Below, piece after piece: positions 1 through 12,409 of a stretch of DNA of 64,000 nt; position 1 is the first letter of the stretch, and every line of letters begins with the position of its first letter. A model generated the notes under the pieces. The model was not told the origin of the DNA and did no database searches. It saw only the letters and a list, made by a program, of their open reading frames with translations. Source of the DNA: Lojkania enalia (taxonomy: Eukaryota > Ascomycota > Dothideomycetes > Pleosporales); assembly GCA_010094045.1 (NCBI GenBank), contig ML986737.1, positions 12,926-76,925 on the forward strand, read 5' to 3'. Both the position numbers and the translations under genes were made by a program.

Positions 1-564
1 CTTAAAAGTACTATCTAACTTCTTACTTAATATCTTATACTTATCTTTATATTATATAAGCTTAGCTTTAATTTTAAAGTTATTATTAACCTTCTCTTCG
101 TACTTATCGCTTTTAATACTCTTAATATATAGTAAGTTTAAATTGAGAAGAAGATTATTATCAAATTAATTATATACTAATAGAAGCTCTTAATATCTAG
201 GATAGTAATTAGTATATATCTATAATAAATAGATATAATAAAAAATATAATAAACTTACTTCTACTCTAGCTCTAAAACTGTAGTTAACTCTTTCTTAGA
301 TAGTCCCTTAATAAACTTTTACTATTTATTTTAAGCATCCTTGCTTTTAAAGCTATTATTTTATAGCTTAAAAAGGCTATCTTAATATATCTTATATATA
401 ACCTTCCGTATAGCTCCTCTAGAGCTATATACCCGTAATAGACTATAAGCTGATTCTTATATAGTAGATATATCTTTCTTTTAACTAGTAGCCTTTAATA
501 GAACTACTTAGTAATATCTAAAGCTAATCTCTTAGTTAATATACTTCTATTTTAAGTAGATAGC
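1..564 (-). pseudogene. Repeat X copy A, distal part of degraded ORF X
   Basis: This is the downstream part of an unknown minus-strand reading frame whose upstream part lies at 13702-14293; the Gypsy element G1 copy 1 separates the two. The homologous stretch at 37592-37740 (copy B) is uninterrupted across the insertion point, which shows the join. The frame continues across the join with only TAA/TAG stops of the kind RIP creates from Gln or Trp codons. The product is Lys, Tyr and Leu rich with no motif I recognise. It runs off the left edge of the window, so the C-terminus is not seen. The last five bases (560-564, atagc) are the target-site duplication of G1. Confidence 0.5.
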
Positions 565-1106
565 TGTTATAAATATAAAATGCTAAGAGGTACCACCTCT
601 ATAGCTAGGGTTTAATCTAATATTAGCTACTATATAGGTCGACTCGAATAAGAGCTAATAAGGTAATAACAGGTAGAAGTATATTAAGGACCAATTATCG
701 GATAGTAAATAGTAGGACTGTAAGAACTAGGGAGATAATTAGCTAGATAATAAGGTATAGTACAATCTATATACGTGATAAAGGTAGAAGTATTAGGTAT
801 AGTAGGACGAACCTAACAGATCTAATAGATCTGACGGACTAGGCTTAGTAGTCTTAAACCTAACTATATAAGATAGAAGATCTTCTTAGAAGATTAAGTC
901 CTATATAGTTATTCTCGTAGATTTATTTTATTACTATATTAGACTTCTAAGAATATATTTATTATACTCGAAGAACTAGGCAATTCTACTACTCTCTCTT
1001 TACTAAAGCTACTACCTCTAACTAATCTAACGTAAATAAGGCTCTAGCGTATATACAACTATAACAGCGGTTGTTATATATACTAGTAGTATATAGGTTA
1101 GTAATA
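565..1106 (+). repeat. G1 copy 1 5' LTR (542 bp)
   Basis: The LTR starts TGTTATAAATA and ends GTTAGTAATA (the terminal CA now reads TA). It matches 13161-13701 over its whole length, as well as the LTRs of G1 copies 2 and 3. The internal region begins TAATAACTACC; I could not assign a tRNA primer site with confidence. Confidence 0.92.
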
Positions 1107-1147
1107 TAATAACTACCTAATATTAAGAGAATAAGGACTATCTAAAG

Positions 1148-2115
1148 ATGTCTACTATATTATAAAGTTAAGTTATAATAATTTAAAGGCTGTAAGCCCT
1201 AGAAGAAACTATAGTATAAAAAGTATAGGAACAGGAAATACGTATTATATAAATATAATATAAGCTAGCCGCAGCTAGAACTAACCTAGCTAAAGCTAAA
1301 TAATAAGTATAAGCTAAGATAATTTTACTAAGAAAGTTTAACAGCAAGAAAGAATATATTAACCCCTTTCTTATATTAATAGAGCTATACTTTAGGTTTA
1401 ATAGCACGACCTTCTTTCTAGATAAGAATAAGATTTTAGCTGTAATAATAAATATAGAAGAGATACTACTAGTATAAGCCGAGCCGTTTATAGCTGATTA
1501 GCTAGAGAATAGGGGTAATATAAAGAAGACTAGAGAATCTACGGACGAACTCTTTAAGAGCTAGAAAGGATTTAAAGATAAGGTCTAAAACATTTTTAGA
1601 GAAGTAGATATAGAATAGGAAGTATAAAGAAAACTATTAAAGCTAACCTAGATTAAGAGAGTAATAGATTATATTATAGAGTTCTAGAGACTTAGTACTA
1701 GACTAGAATAGAACGATAATATATTAGTAGGAATCTTCTATAAAGGGCTTAAGGATAAGGTTAAGGATAACCTAGCTAGAGGAGAAAGGCTAATAGAGCT
1801 ATTAGATATAATCAAATTAGCGGTTAGAATTAACAACTATTAGTACGAGTAGAAGATAGAGAAATAATCTTAGCCGTAAATATTCGTATTAACTAAGAAG
1901 GAAAGTAAGACAGTGCTATAGGATAGTAATCTAATAGTCCTCGGAAAAGTCGAAAAGGATAAGAGAAAGAACTACCAACGATTAAGGATAAGCAATCTTA
2001 AGAAAGAAAGGCTTAAAGAGGGAGCGTATCTTCTATATAGATAAAAAGGATACTATATAAAAGAATATCTAAATAAGAAGAAGGAAGCTTAAATAATAAC
2101 TATATAACCTACTAA
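1148..2115 (+). pseudogene. G1 copy 1 Gag region
   Basis: This is the capsid part of the G1 polyprotein. I chose the ATG at 1148, 42 bp after the LTR, because it is conserved in copies 2 (22114) and 3 (21316, minus). Codon 294 onward (2027-2068) is a CCHC zinc knuckle of the form C-x2-C-x4-H-x4-C, in which all three Cys and the His have turned into Tyr through single G-to-A or C-to-T changes. Many in-frame TAA/TAG sit at expected Gln/Trp codons. The frame runs on into protease and reverse transcriptase with no frameshift, so Gag was released by proteolysis rather than made as a separate ORF. The end given is the approximate end of the knuckle domain. Confidence 0.8.
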
Positions 2116-5100
2116 TAGATGCTAACAACTAATATAGTACTAGATATAATATACGGATAATAGATGCGGAATATACCGTTTAGTAAAAGAAGGAAGCAAT
2201 TATTAGCTGTAGCTAAGAAGGGTAGTAGTAGTTATTAGATATATAGAATGTCTACTAGGTATATTAAGACTTAATAGTATACTAATCTTAGAAAGAATTA
2301 AATAAAAAAAAGTACTAGATCTATAATAAAATATATTAGGTAAAACTATACTTCTAGAAATATTAGAATATACCGTTCGAAGAAGTAACGTTCTAAGATA
2401 GTTAGAATATATTAGAAGCCGTAGTAAAATCAGCAGGAAAGATTATAGACGAAGAAGTATTCGAGTATATATAGGAGATATACTAGAGCTACCCTATAGA
2501 ACAGGCGAAAGGTAAGAAAGGAAAATATATACTACCTTATAAGAACAGCTGTAAAAAAGATTAAGCTAGCTATTACTAAAATAATTGTTTAATATATAAG
2601 AGTATTAAGATAAAGCTAGAAGTATAGCTAAGAATAGATACGTAATTATTACCGAGAATCTTACTATCTTAGAACGAGATAGAAGATTATATAGAAAACG
2701 GGTATTATTAGATTTATAAAAGTCTAATTTACCTTAGAATAGAGTATCTATACTAGTTTAGTAAAATTATTATAGAAGCTGAAGAGCTAAAAAAGTTAGT
2801 TTTAGAAGTAAGGGAGACGTAGGGAGACGTTAAAAAGTAACTTAATATTATAGCTTATAAGATAACGGGAGTAAATATACCTAAGGAGGAGGAACGTCTT
2901 AAGAATAATATATATTTAAAGGAATATAAAGTTTTAAACTAGAAATAATATATAATTAAATACTAATACTACTAAGAAACGTTTAGAGTACTTAAATAGT
3001 AAGAATTAGATAAAGATTACCGACTAATCGAATAGTAATAGTATTTCTTAGAATAGAAGTATAAGATATATAGGAAGTAGGTAAAAACCGCTTACGCCTA
3101 AAAACTATAGATAAAATACAGTATAGATAGATATCCGCTGTATAGAGAAGAGAAGGAGAAGGTAGAGTTCTTCCCATCTTAGTTAAAAAACTAAGTAGCC
3201 CCTAAAGTAATAGCTACGCTAAGAAACCGAGTAGGAAATCTATTAGAAGGGTTACTAGTATAGTACCTTTATATATAGTACTCTAAGTAGAGTTTAATAG
3301 GAGGAAGCTTAAAGTACTACTTAATAGTAGAGCTTTAGACACATTTATATCGGCGTAATAGGTTTATAAGAATAATATAGAGTAGAGGGAAAAAGTAGTA
3401 TCTTATATAATATACCTAGCGGACGATAAGCTAATAAACTATAGTAGAAGAGTTGTACTAATAGAAACTAAGAAGTAAGCGCTTAATATTATAGGATATA
3501 CTAATATAAGAAGTATTAATATTATAAACCTAGAAAAATTTAATATATTACTAGGTATAGACTAGCTAGCTAAATATAATTCTAGAGTAGATTAGTAGTA
3601 AGGGATAGTTTATAGGCTATAGAGTTGATCTAAAATAGAATAGGTAGTAGAATAGTATAGGGTAAGGCGTTCTTCAGGTCTATAGTTAATATAAAGAGTA
3701 TTAGTAGCTATAATAGCTAGATATTTTAAGAAAATAAAATAGATGCTAGGTATTATTATAGTTTAAAAAGTATATAAAGAACTATAAGATAATAGTATAT
3801 TCTAGAAAATCTAAGAGGATTATAGTAAATTTATAGAGCTATGTAAAGAAGTAGAGAATAGAGAACTATCTAAATATAAGGAATATAACTATAAGATTAA
3901 TATTAAAGATAAAAAGAAACTAAAATCTAGTTCTATATATAATTTAAACTAAGAGTAAAGAGAAGAACTTAGAAAATATATCTAAAAGAATTTGGTAAGA
4001 GAGTATATATAATTAAGCTGGAGTAAGATAGTATTACTAATACTATTTATACCTAAGAAGAATAGTAAACTAAGGTTATATATAGACTATAGGCAACTAA
4101 ATAATACAACTAAGAAAAATAGATACCTGTTACCTAGGATAATAGAACTTATAAGTTAATTATAAGAAGCTAAATAGTTTATAAAGTTTAATATAAGGGA
4201 AGAATATTACTAAATTTGGATAAAGGAGGGCTATAAATAGAAAACGGTATTTAAAATAAGAGAAGATTTCTTTAAATACCTAGTAATACTATTTAATTTT
4301 ATAAATATACCGGCAACCTTTTAAACAGTTATAAATAATACGTTAAGAGAATACTTAGATATATTTATAATAGTATATTTAGACGATATTCTAGTCTATA
4401 TAAATAGATTGCTAAGAGAGTATAAGGAATATGTTAGAAAAGTACTAGTAAAACTATAGGAGTATAAGTTACTTATAACTCTAAAGAAATATAAGTTTTA
4501 TAAAATAAGAATAAGGTTCTTAGGATTCTAAATATCTAGAGATAGTATTAAAATAGAATAAGAAAAGGTTAAAGTAATACTAGAATAGCTAGTATCTACT
4601 TTAGTTAAATAAGTTTAATCCTTTTTAAGCTTCGCGAATTTCTATAGAAAATTGATAAGCGGGTACTCTAGAGTAGTAGCACCTTTAACAGAGATTACTA
4701 AGAAAGAAAAAGGGTTCGAGTAGTAAAAAGTATAGTAAAAAGCCTTCGAAGAACTAAAAGCCTGCTTTACCTTAGTATTAATGCTAAAGATACTAGACTT
4801 AGAGAAGTAATTCCGAGTAGAAACTAATACCTTAGATAAAGTAATAGGCGCTTACTTAAGCTAGTAAGATAAAGATGGAAAGTAGAGGCTACGAGCCTAC
4901 TTTTCAAGAAAAATGAAACTAGAAGAACTTAACTACGATATATACGATAAAGAACTATTAGTAATAGTTAAAATGTTAAGAGAATAGCGAGTATATTTAG
5001 TAAGAACTAAGTACCTATTTAAAGTCTAGATAGATTATAAAAATCTTATATACTTTATAATAATAAAAGAACTTATAGAAAGATAAATACGATAGGTAGA

Positions 5101-5426
5101 ACGACTAGTAGACTACAACTTTAAGATAACGTACTAGAAAGGGTTAGAAAATATAGCTGCAGACGTACTAAGTTATAGAGCCGATTATATAACTAAGGAA
5201 AAGTATAAAAGAGACGCGATCCTAAAATAGAAATTAGATAGATCTCGTATATATAACCACCTATAAGTTGCCTAAGTTATAAAACTAACTATACTAGAGT
5301 AAACTTAATAATAAAAGCTAAAAGATATATAGATAGTAGAATAATATCTAATAAATAGTAAAGAAGTAAAAGTAGTTAAAAACGTAACTTAGAAACAACT
5401 ATATATATACCTATACGTATATTAGT
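2116..5426 (+). pseudogene. G1 copy 1 protease, reverse transcriptase and RNase H region
   Basis: This is the pol part of the same frame as Gag. The protease active-site area is near 3332-3360 (Leu-Asp followed by FIS). The reverse transcriptase catalytic box VYLDDILVY is intact at 4373-4399, preceded by recognisable fingers and palm sequence from about 4000. RNase H and the tether follow at about 4740-5250. The frame is broken by RIP stops throughout. Copia A interrupts it at 5426, and the frame resumes at 11084 with the integrase. The same region in copy 2 (26162-29057) supports every domain boundary. Confidence 0.85.
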
Positions 5427-5630
5427 TGTGGTGAGAGGCGAATCTTATCTTAGAGAGGGAGATAAGGAGCTGAACTGGTTGATTGAAGATGGCCAGCGGG
5501 CTATATTTATATACATGAAAAAGGGGTATATTAGCTAATATCTAGTGTAATATCCGGCGTAATATCGACCGTAATATCGTACGTCGATATCTGATACAGC
5601 TTAGTAGACTAGCCGAAAATCCCTATAATA
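5427..5630 (-). repeat. Copia A 3' LTR (204 bp)
   Basis: On the plus strand it runs from TGTGGTGAGAGG to CCCTATAATA and matches 10875-11078 throughout. The same LTR flanks the short derivative at 34642-35913. Confidence 0.93.
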
Positions 5631-5642
5631 TACCCCCCCAGC
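5631..5642 (-). other. Copia A polypurine tract
   Basis: Next to the left LTR the plus strand reads TACCCCCCCAGC, which is a run of seven G on the element's sense strand directly before its 3' LTR. This is the expected position and composition of the plus-strand DNA primer. The same tract is present in Copia B (29189) and the Copia A derivative (34846). Confidence 0.8.
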
Positions 5643-5814
5643 TTTAACTGCGAAGGAGAAGCTGCGTCGAAAAAAATGAAGGTAGATACTATATTAAAAG
5701 AGGTAAATTGTATAGAGTAACTAATAGTAGAGCTAAGTACGCTTGCAGAAATATTAATTTAATATAATATAGGGTGAGTTATAATCAATTTTTAATCACC
5801 CCCTAAGATTCTTA

Positions 5815-8800
5815 TTAGTAATCGATTTATTTAGCTGATAGAAATTCCTGAGATTCGATTCTAGCTGAAATATCTTCTATTTTCAGTTGCTTAATAAACC
5901 TTTAGTATTGTTGCGGCTGTAGAACTTTTATAAAGCTGTCGGCTGGTATTAGATTCGTCAGTTACTAACTAATTATAAGTCTCTACTCTACTACTTCTTA
6001 ACGTAGCTAGTGCTAGTATATATCTACATAGCGAAGTTTAGTATTAAGATGCTTAGATAGCTTATTTACAATATCTACTATTTGTTAATTATTGTAAAGT
6101 AGTACTGGTTACGCGTTAATATAGAAGTATAGTAAAGCGAAGGCCTTCTGCTACTACTCTATTTCTAATCCGGCGACTAATAGTACTAATAATTCTGCCT
6201 TAGTAGTCGATTTTATAACCGTATACTAAATTAAGGCTTTCCAATCGATTAGCATCCTAAAAAGTTAAAATATATAGCCGTAGGAACTTCGACAAGTATT
6301 AGAATTATCGCTAAAGGCTATATTAAATATACTATAGAATAGTAATTACTTTATAGGGTTAATATAATCAGCATTGCTACTCTAGCTAATAGTAGAGGTA
6401 TTTTATATATTATCAGCTGTTGCTATAATTACTAAGTACTTCGTACTAATTAGATATTACTATACCCTTAAGGTAGTATTAATATAATAATTACTAGGGT
6501 TCTAGAGGTATTATAATAATATTAAGTACGCTCGCGCGATATTAGAGTATATAAAAACTATAATCTAGGCTAGACAACTAATTAGTTATTAGTAGTAAGA
6601 TATCCTATTAGAGGATTCCTTAGTAGCAGCTAGTAGTATATTCTCGTATAGAGGCGTACTCGGCGCCTTCTTATTAACTGTAATATTAAATCGTACTGCT
6701 ACCTTATTAATAAATAAGTCCTATAGTAGTTAGGTCTTATACTACTGTATATCGCGTATAACTCGAACTCCTAGAAACTAATTTAGATCTCCGAGAGATT
6801 AAAGTTCGTATTTATTACTTAATTATAATTTAAATTTCTGCTTAGTAGAGATATTTAATAGGTAAACTAGAATTATAATATTATTAACGTAAAAGAAGAC
6901 GATTAGCTTATTATTTACGTATAAGCAAGATATTCCTAGTACTATTTTAAGGCCTAATTACTTTAGAGTCCTATCTAGCTTATAATACCAAAGTTTCGGA
7001 GCATCCTTAAGGCTGTATATAGCTTTCTATAGTTGTAGATATTTCCTATACTTATATACGAAACCTTCTAGTATATAGATATATATTAACCTGTCTAATC
7101 AGCAGTTAAGGAACGTGTTAACAATATTAAACTAGTATATATCGAGTTTAAAATAAGTTGCAATTAATATTAGAAAGCGAAAGGTTTATACGGCTAGTAT
7201 AGTAGTATAAGTATCTCCCTATTAAGATTGTAGATCGCCGTGTACGACTAATCTAGCCTTAAATTTATATAGGAAACCGTCCTTATCAAATTTATATGCG
7301 AATATCTATATTACTAGGAGAATTTCAGTAGAGTCTTAGAGGATTATTACCTTTTACCAGGTATCTATATCCTCCTACTTCTATAACTCAGCGCGACAGG
7401 CCTTATAAAAGCTAGTATTAAAAGGGTAATTCTTTAGATTCTTATAGTACTTTAGTTCTAGTAGAAGCTGATTATAATAATATTTTCTAATAGTATAAGT
7501 TTTCTTTATATAATTTGCTAGTATTAACTCGCTATTAGACAGTACTACGAAGGTAGTAAAGTATAACTAAAGTAGCCTGCGGCTATATAGGGATCTACCT
7601 CCCTAGATTATATTATCCCTTAATACTTAACTACTAATTTCTTCCCTCTATAGGGTATTATTTATTCTTCTTAAGAGTATAAAAGTATAAAGAGGCGATA
7701 GTTACTATTCTTATAGTAAATTATTACTAAACGCAGTATCCTTACTATTTACTAGTAGTACTATAGGGGCATCCTGATTCCTTAGCGCTAGTACTAGTAT
7801 TGATTCTAGTATTAGGAGTCCCTAATTACTAGTAATATCGTCGATTTGTTCTTTAAAAATAGTATTCTCCTACTGATAGGCCTTCTTACTAATTAAATTA
7901 CCTACTAACTTAGTAGGGATATCTTAATTAGGCAGCCGATCCTCGTGGATTACTTCTACAACTTTAATCGTTTTATTGTTACTACTATCGATAGAGCTCT
8001 TAATATTATTAATTTGAAAAAGAATCTTCTCTAGGAATTCTTTTAGTAGATATTCCTCCTCCTTACTAGATATAATATCGTCAAATATAACGTCCCTAGT
8101 ATTAAGTACCCGTTTTAGTTTTAGAATTAGCACTCGGTATATATTTGTACTCCTATATTATAAGAGTTTCCTGATTAGTACCTGTAATACCAGTTTATTA
8201 CCTCTTAACAGAGTTTTATCCAAAATATACGCTCGCGATCCTATAACCTAAAGGTAAGTAAGAGACGGTTTATAGCTAAAAACGGCCTTATATAGGGTTT
8301 TAAATCGAAGGCTTACAATCGGCGTTCTATTAAGTAGGTATATTACTGTATAAGCTAATTTATTAGCGTATTTATTAGAGATATTATCTTCTATCACAAG
8401 AGCGCACGCGCGGGTTATAATTTAGTACTCTACTTACTCTACTAGGCTATTCTACTCAGGCGTATAAGGCGTGCAAGCTTTAATCGTAATTTCTTAATTA
8501 AATAATACTTCTATAAGTTCTAAGAAGCTTAAGTTGTTATCTATATAGATATATACGATCTTTCTTTTATACTGTTATTTAATTTTTGCTAATAGTATTT
8601 TAAAGGCTTTTATAAGGGTAGATTTCAACCGATTATATATCGTAAATCCCTTATACTACTAGGACACCTAATTAACTATATAAAATAGGTATCTCTTACT
8701 ATTATAGTACCTCTTATAGTTCTTCTAAAGTTATATAATATTAATCGCAATTCTCTCGAATAGTTTAGTAGCTAGGTAAAGCTAACTATACTAGCTAATC

Positions 8801-10596
8801 TACTATAATAACTTCGCTTATATATATATCTAGCAATCTCGCTATACTAGTACTTCCTAATTACTTAACTAGATACCCTCAGCTATCTAAAGTAGAACTA
8901 ATACTAAATCTCTACTTAGGTGGCCTAATAATTAGTATACTTCAGCTAAAGAAATAATTCGCATTAGTTGCTAGCGATAGAAGAGCTTTTTCTTAATTAC
9001 TGCAACTATTTTATATCCGGAAAGTAAATCAAGTAGAGGCCTTTTTACTAGATCCGCGTTTAGTAGCTAGTAGCCGTTAAACAACTCTAAATAATAAACA
9101 ATATTGTAGTAATTATACTAGTAAAGGTAATCTCTACCTAAGTTGAACTAAATACCCTATTTTCTATTTCTAATTAGGGCTATTATATTAGTTAGTAACT
9201 AAGGGACGTAAGTAACTTCTATTAGCTTAATATCCCTCAGGCCCGCAGAAGAATTAATCGTAATTATAATAGTACCCTATTCTAATATAGGGTATATACT
9301 ACCTCCTACAGCAATTTTATCTTTAGAATTTGCTATTTAAGTAGTCTACTAACTAAAAGCCTTAGAGTTGTATATATAGATATTAGAACCTAGATTAAGT
9401 ATCTACCGATTTAGGATACTAGTCTCTTCTTTCTTAGGGGTAGTACTTGCTGAAAAATTGCTCCTTTAAATTACCTAGGTATTTCCCTAGAGGCTAGCAG
9501 CCTTTATAGAAGTCTTACTATTAAACGAGGATTTTAACTTCTTATATTTTTCTATATTTACCTTTAGGGTATTCTTTTTCCTCTAGTTATTCCTATTTAA
9601 AATATTATCTCAGGCTTTTAGTATTTCCTAATCTAGTACCTAGTTTAGTAGTCTAATTAATTCGTTTATATACTCGCAATTACTCTAGAAGTACCGCTTC
9701 TTATAGAAGTAGGGTAGTAGAGTACGCGATTATTAACCGGATTTTTCTTAAAGCTACTGCGCAGTACTATTAGAATTTACTTAAGAAATTAATAGACGTT
9801 ATAAAGCTATAAATAAGCTAAATACTTTCTATAGATTAAAACATCTATAGTAATTAGTATATTAGTATACTAATTATTTAATTATAGGAATTAGTTAATT
9901 AATCCTACCCAGCTTATTTTTAGCGTTAATTAGTACTATATAGATTAGCGCCCACACCTTATCTTTCTTAGCAACTATTAGAAGAAAATCCTTTTCTGCT
10001 CTAAGGCCCTAAACTTCTACTAAGCTAGCAGCCTTAGTATAATAGATTACCTAATTCTACTAATTTAGCTACTTCTCTACCTCTCTATCAGTTGAGTACT
10101 TAAGGAGAGCTTAATATTCCTTCTAGATTAGTTACTCCCTCGACTCGATAGTAGGTGCTAACTTTTCCTATAAGATTCTAAGAATCTCGTAGCTAGTTAT
10201 ATTGTTACTAAGTATTACTTTATATTAAGGCGATGTTATTATTAAGATATTGCTATATATAGTATAGAGAGCGTTGTCGATCTTAATCTAATCCTTCCTC
10301 TATCAGTTATACTAGTTTCTTACCCAGTTCCAATCTGTTATTTATATTAAAGTCATCTCCTCATATATAACTCTACTAGAGGGGTATTTTTCTATTTCCC
10401 CTTCTAGATTTATCTTCAGGGTCCGGAACTCACCTATATTAAAAAGGGGAGGTTCTAACCTATAGATTTTAACCTCTTTAAGAGGTACGCTTGGATCTAA
10501 ATATTCCTATACCCTTAGCCTGCTAGCTGTTAGTTTATACTACTCGAGCTAATCCTCCTAATCGCTAGAAGTACTAAGTATCTTCTTCTTAGATAT
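5815..10596 (-). pseudogene. Copia A Gag-Pol polyprotein, RIP-inactivated
   Basis: A single frame of 4782 bp (1594 codons) has no net frameshift, from an ATA at 10596 (probably a mutated ATG, followed by SKKKILSTSSD) to a stop at 5815. Decoded landmarks, in order, are: protease, with Ile-Leu-Asn then GSNIY at about 9340-9415 (catalytic Asp now Asn); integrase, with a DN pair then TPYTPE at about 8445-8555, matching the Copia TDN...PYTPEQN signature; reverse transcriptase box YVNN at 6871-6900, where Copia elements have YVDD; RNase H motif STTKAELL at 6178-6210; and C-terminal IPAD..(T)K near 5930-5960. Stops in the frame are of the RIP type. Confidence 0.88.
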
Positions 10597-10861
10597 AGTT
10601 ATAGAGGAGTGTGCAACCGTTGCAACACCAGAAATATGCTAGAATATATCGATACTAGAGAATAAAAATAGCCTCAAACGTAATATAGCGTATTAATAGG
10701 CTTATAAAGTGCAGAATTTGCACGTAATTCTGATAGCTAAGTGCCTAAAGATCGTTGGTAAACGATAAAGATGATAATATCGCGATATTACGATACTAAA
10801 TAAAAAGGAGCGATATCGATCGCAATATATAAATTGAGTTGCAGCTATTTTAGTACGGTAA

Positions 10862-10874
10862 CTGGGCTTATAAC
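10862..10874 (-). other. Copia A primer-binding site (initiator tRNA-Met anticodon arm)
   Basis: The 13 bases abutting the 5' LTR read, on the plus strand, CTGGGCTTATAAC. The anticodon arm of eukaryotic initiator tRNA-Met contains CUGGGCUCAUAAC, so the match is 12 of 13, and the mismatch is a RIP-type C/T change. Priming from an internal tRNA fragment rather than the 3' end is the known mode of Drosophila copia and several fungal Copia elements. Confidence 0.7.
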
Positions 10875-11078
10875 TGTAGTGAGAGGCGAATCTTATCTTA
10901 GGGAGGGAGATAAGGAGCTGAACTAGTTGATTGAAAATGGCCAGCGGGCCATATTTATGTACATAAAAAAGGGGTATATTAGCTAATATCCAGCGTAATA
11001 TCCGGCATAATATCGACCGTAATATCGTACGTCGATATCTGATACAGCTCAGCAGACTAGCCGAAAATCCCTATAACA
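10875..11078 (-). repeat. Copia A 5' LTR (204 bp)
   Basis: This is the partner of 5427-5630. It begins TGTAGTGAGAGG and ends CCCTATAACA on the plus strand, keeping the canonical TG...CA ends. The five bases after it (ttagt) repeat those before the other LTR. Confidence 0.93.
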
Positions 11079-11083
11079 TTAGT

Positions 11084-12409
11084 AGATAATAAAAGAATTA
11101 TATAAATCGCTAGAATAAGAATACCTAAGAGTAGTAGAAATAGAGTAAAAGCTAAGGAAGAGTTTTACTCTTACTAATATAAGAAGAGAAGTATAAGATA
11201 TACTCTATAGGTGTTTAGAGTACAGAAAGAATAAGACTATAAGATATAAGTTTTATAAATTCTTATAGCTATTAGAAATACTTAAAGAACTATAAGAATA
11301 GATTATAATCGATTTTATAACTAAGTTACTAAAATTAGTAGAACTAGAATTAGGAAGAAGATATAATATAATTATAAACGTAGTAGATTAACTAATAAAG
11401 TATATATACTTTAGACTAGTATTAGAAATAATAATAGTACCTAAACTAGCGTACAAGTTATTATATATAGTATTTATAGAATATAGAGTCCTAAGGTATA
11501 TTATCTTAGATAGAGATAAGTTGTTTATATCTAAATACTAGTAGGGATAGATAGAAAAGATAGAAATCTAATAATAGATATTAACTAGCTTCTACCTATA
11601 GAGAAATAGTTAGATAGAGTAAGTTAACTAAAACTTAGAAATATATTTAAGGATGTATATTAATAAATAATAAAATAATTAGGTCGAATTATTACCTATA
11701 GTATAGATAGCCTATAATAGAACAATCTAAAGTACTATAAGAACTATACCCTTTAAAGCTAACTATAGATAAAAAGTCGTTACGTATTAGGAATAGAATA
11801 AGAAAGAATCTCCAGTTCTACTAGTAGACTAGAAAGCTAAAGAAATAAAGGAAATCTATAATTAGTTTAAAGAAAAGATTTAGTTAAAGAACCTTAAAAT
11901 AGTAGAATAGGCTAATAAGTTAAAGATTAAGAGACTAACCTTTAAGAAGGAGGGTAAAGTTTTCTTATCAATAAAAAACTTAAAGACTAAGAGACCTATA
12001 AAAAAGTTGGATTATAAGAGAATAGGACTATTTCTAATTAAAGAATAGGTCGGACCTATAAATTTTAAATTAAGGCTATAAAATAATATAAAGATACACC
12101 CAGTATTTTATAAATTAAAACTAGAACTAGTACTAGATAACAACGTACCATAAGAAACTATTAATATAGAACTAGAATAGAAATATAAAGTAGAATATAT
12201 ACTAGTAAAAAAGCAGTTTAAACGTTAGTAGAAGTATCTAGTAAAGTAAGGAGAATACCTATAAGAGAAAAGTTTATAGGAACTAGTATAGAATCTAACC
12301 AACTATACTATAAAGCTAAAAGAGTTTTACTAGAAGGCTAGAATAACGGGTTATTAAGAAGAGCCTAGTTAGGAAGTAATAGTAGTAGTAATATAGAAGA
12401 AGCCTCTTA
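11084..12409 (+). pseudogene. G1 copy 1 integrase and chromodomain
   Basis: This continues the G1 polyprotein after the Copia A insertion, in the same frame. The integrase zinc region is followed by the first catalytic Asp in IIIDFITKLL (Asp codon 11311) and by the INVVD segment. After the GPY-type C-terminal domain, a chromodomain sits at about 12190-12330: Glu-Tyr-Ile-Leu, then (Q)KYLVK with the following Trp codon now TAG, then a Glu-Leu-x-x-NL stretch. This places G1 among the chromoviruses, whose chromodomain guides integration to modified histones. The true stop is ambiguous among several TAA/TAG codons between 12349 and 12409. Confidence 0.85.

Larger units (their letters stand above)
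5427..11078 (-). mobile_element. Ty1/Copia element Copia A, complete, nested in G1 copy 1
   Basis: This is a 5652-bp element with two 204-bp LTRs (5427-5630 and 10875-11078) and a perfect 5-bp duplication ttagt (5422-5426 and 11079-11083). G1 copy 2 has the uninterrupted target near 28218-28260. The element reads on the minus strand: primer-binding site beside the right LTR, polypurine tract beside the left one, and one long polyprotein frame between them. Order protease, integrase, reverse transcriptase, RNase H shows it is Copia, not Gypsy. RIP is moderate; CpA/TpG still occur, as expected for an insertion younger than its G1 host. Confidence 0.95.

Noticed and set aside
1183..1407. Short open frame on the minus strand opposite G1 Gag (also at 22206-22391)
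   Set aside because: It is the antisense shadow of Gag. It is open only because RIP-type stops fall on the other strand, and it has no independent support.
2992..3177. Short minus-strand open frame within G1 pol
   Set aside because: It is antisense to the G1 polyprotein and not conserved as an open frame in copy 2.
7924..8133. 69-codon open frame treated as a separate gene
   Set aside because: It is a stop-free part within the Copia A polyprotein region between integrase and reverse transcriptase, not an independent gene.
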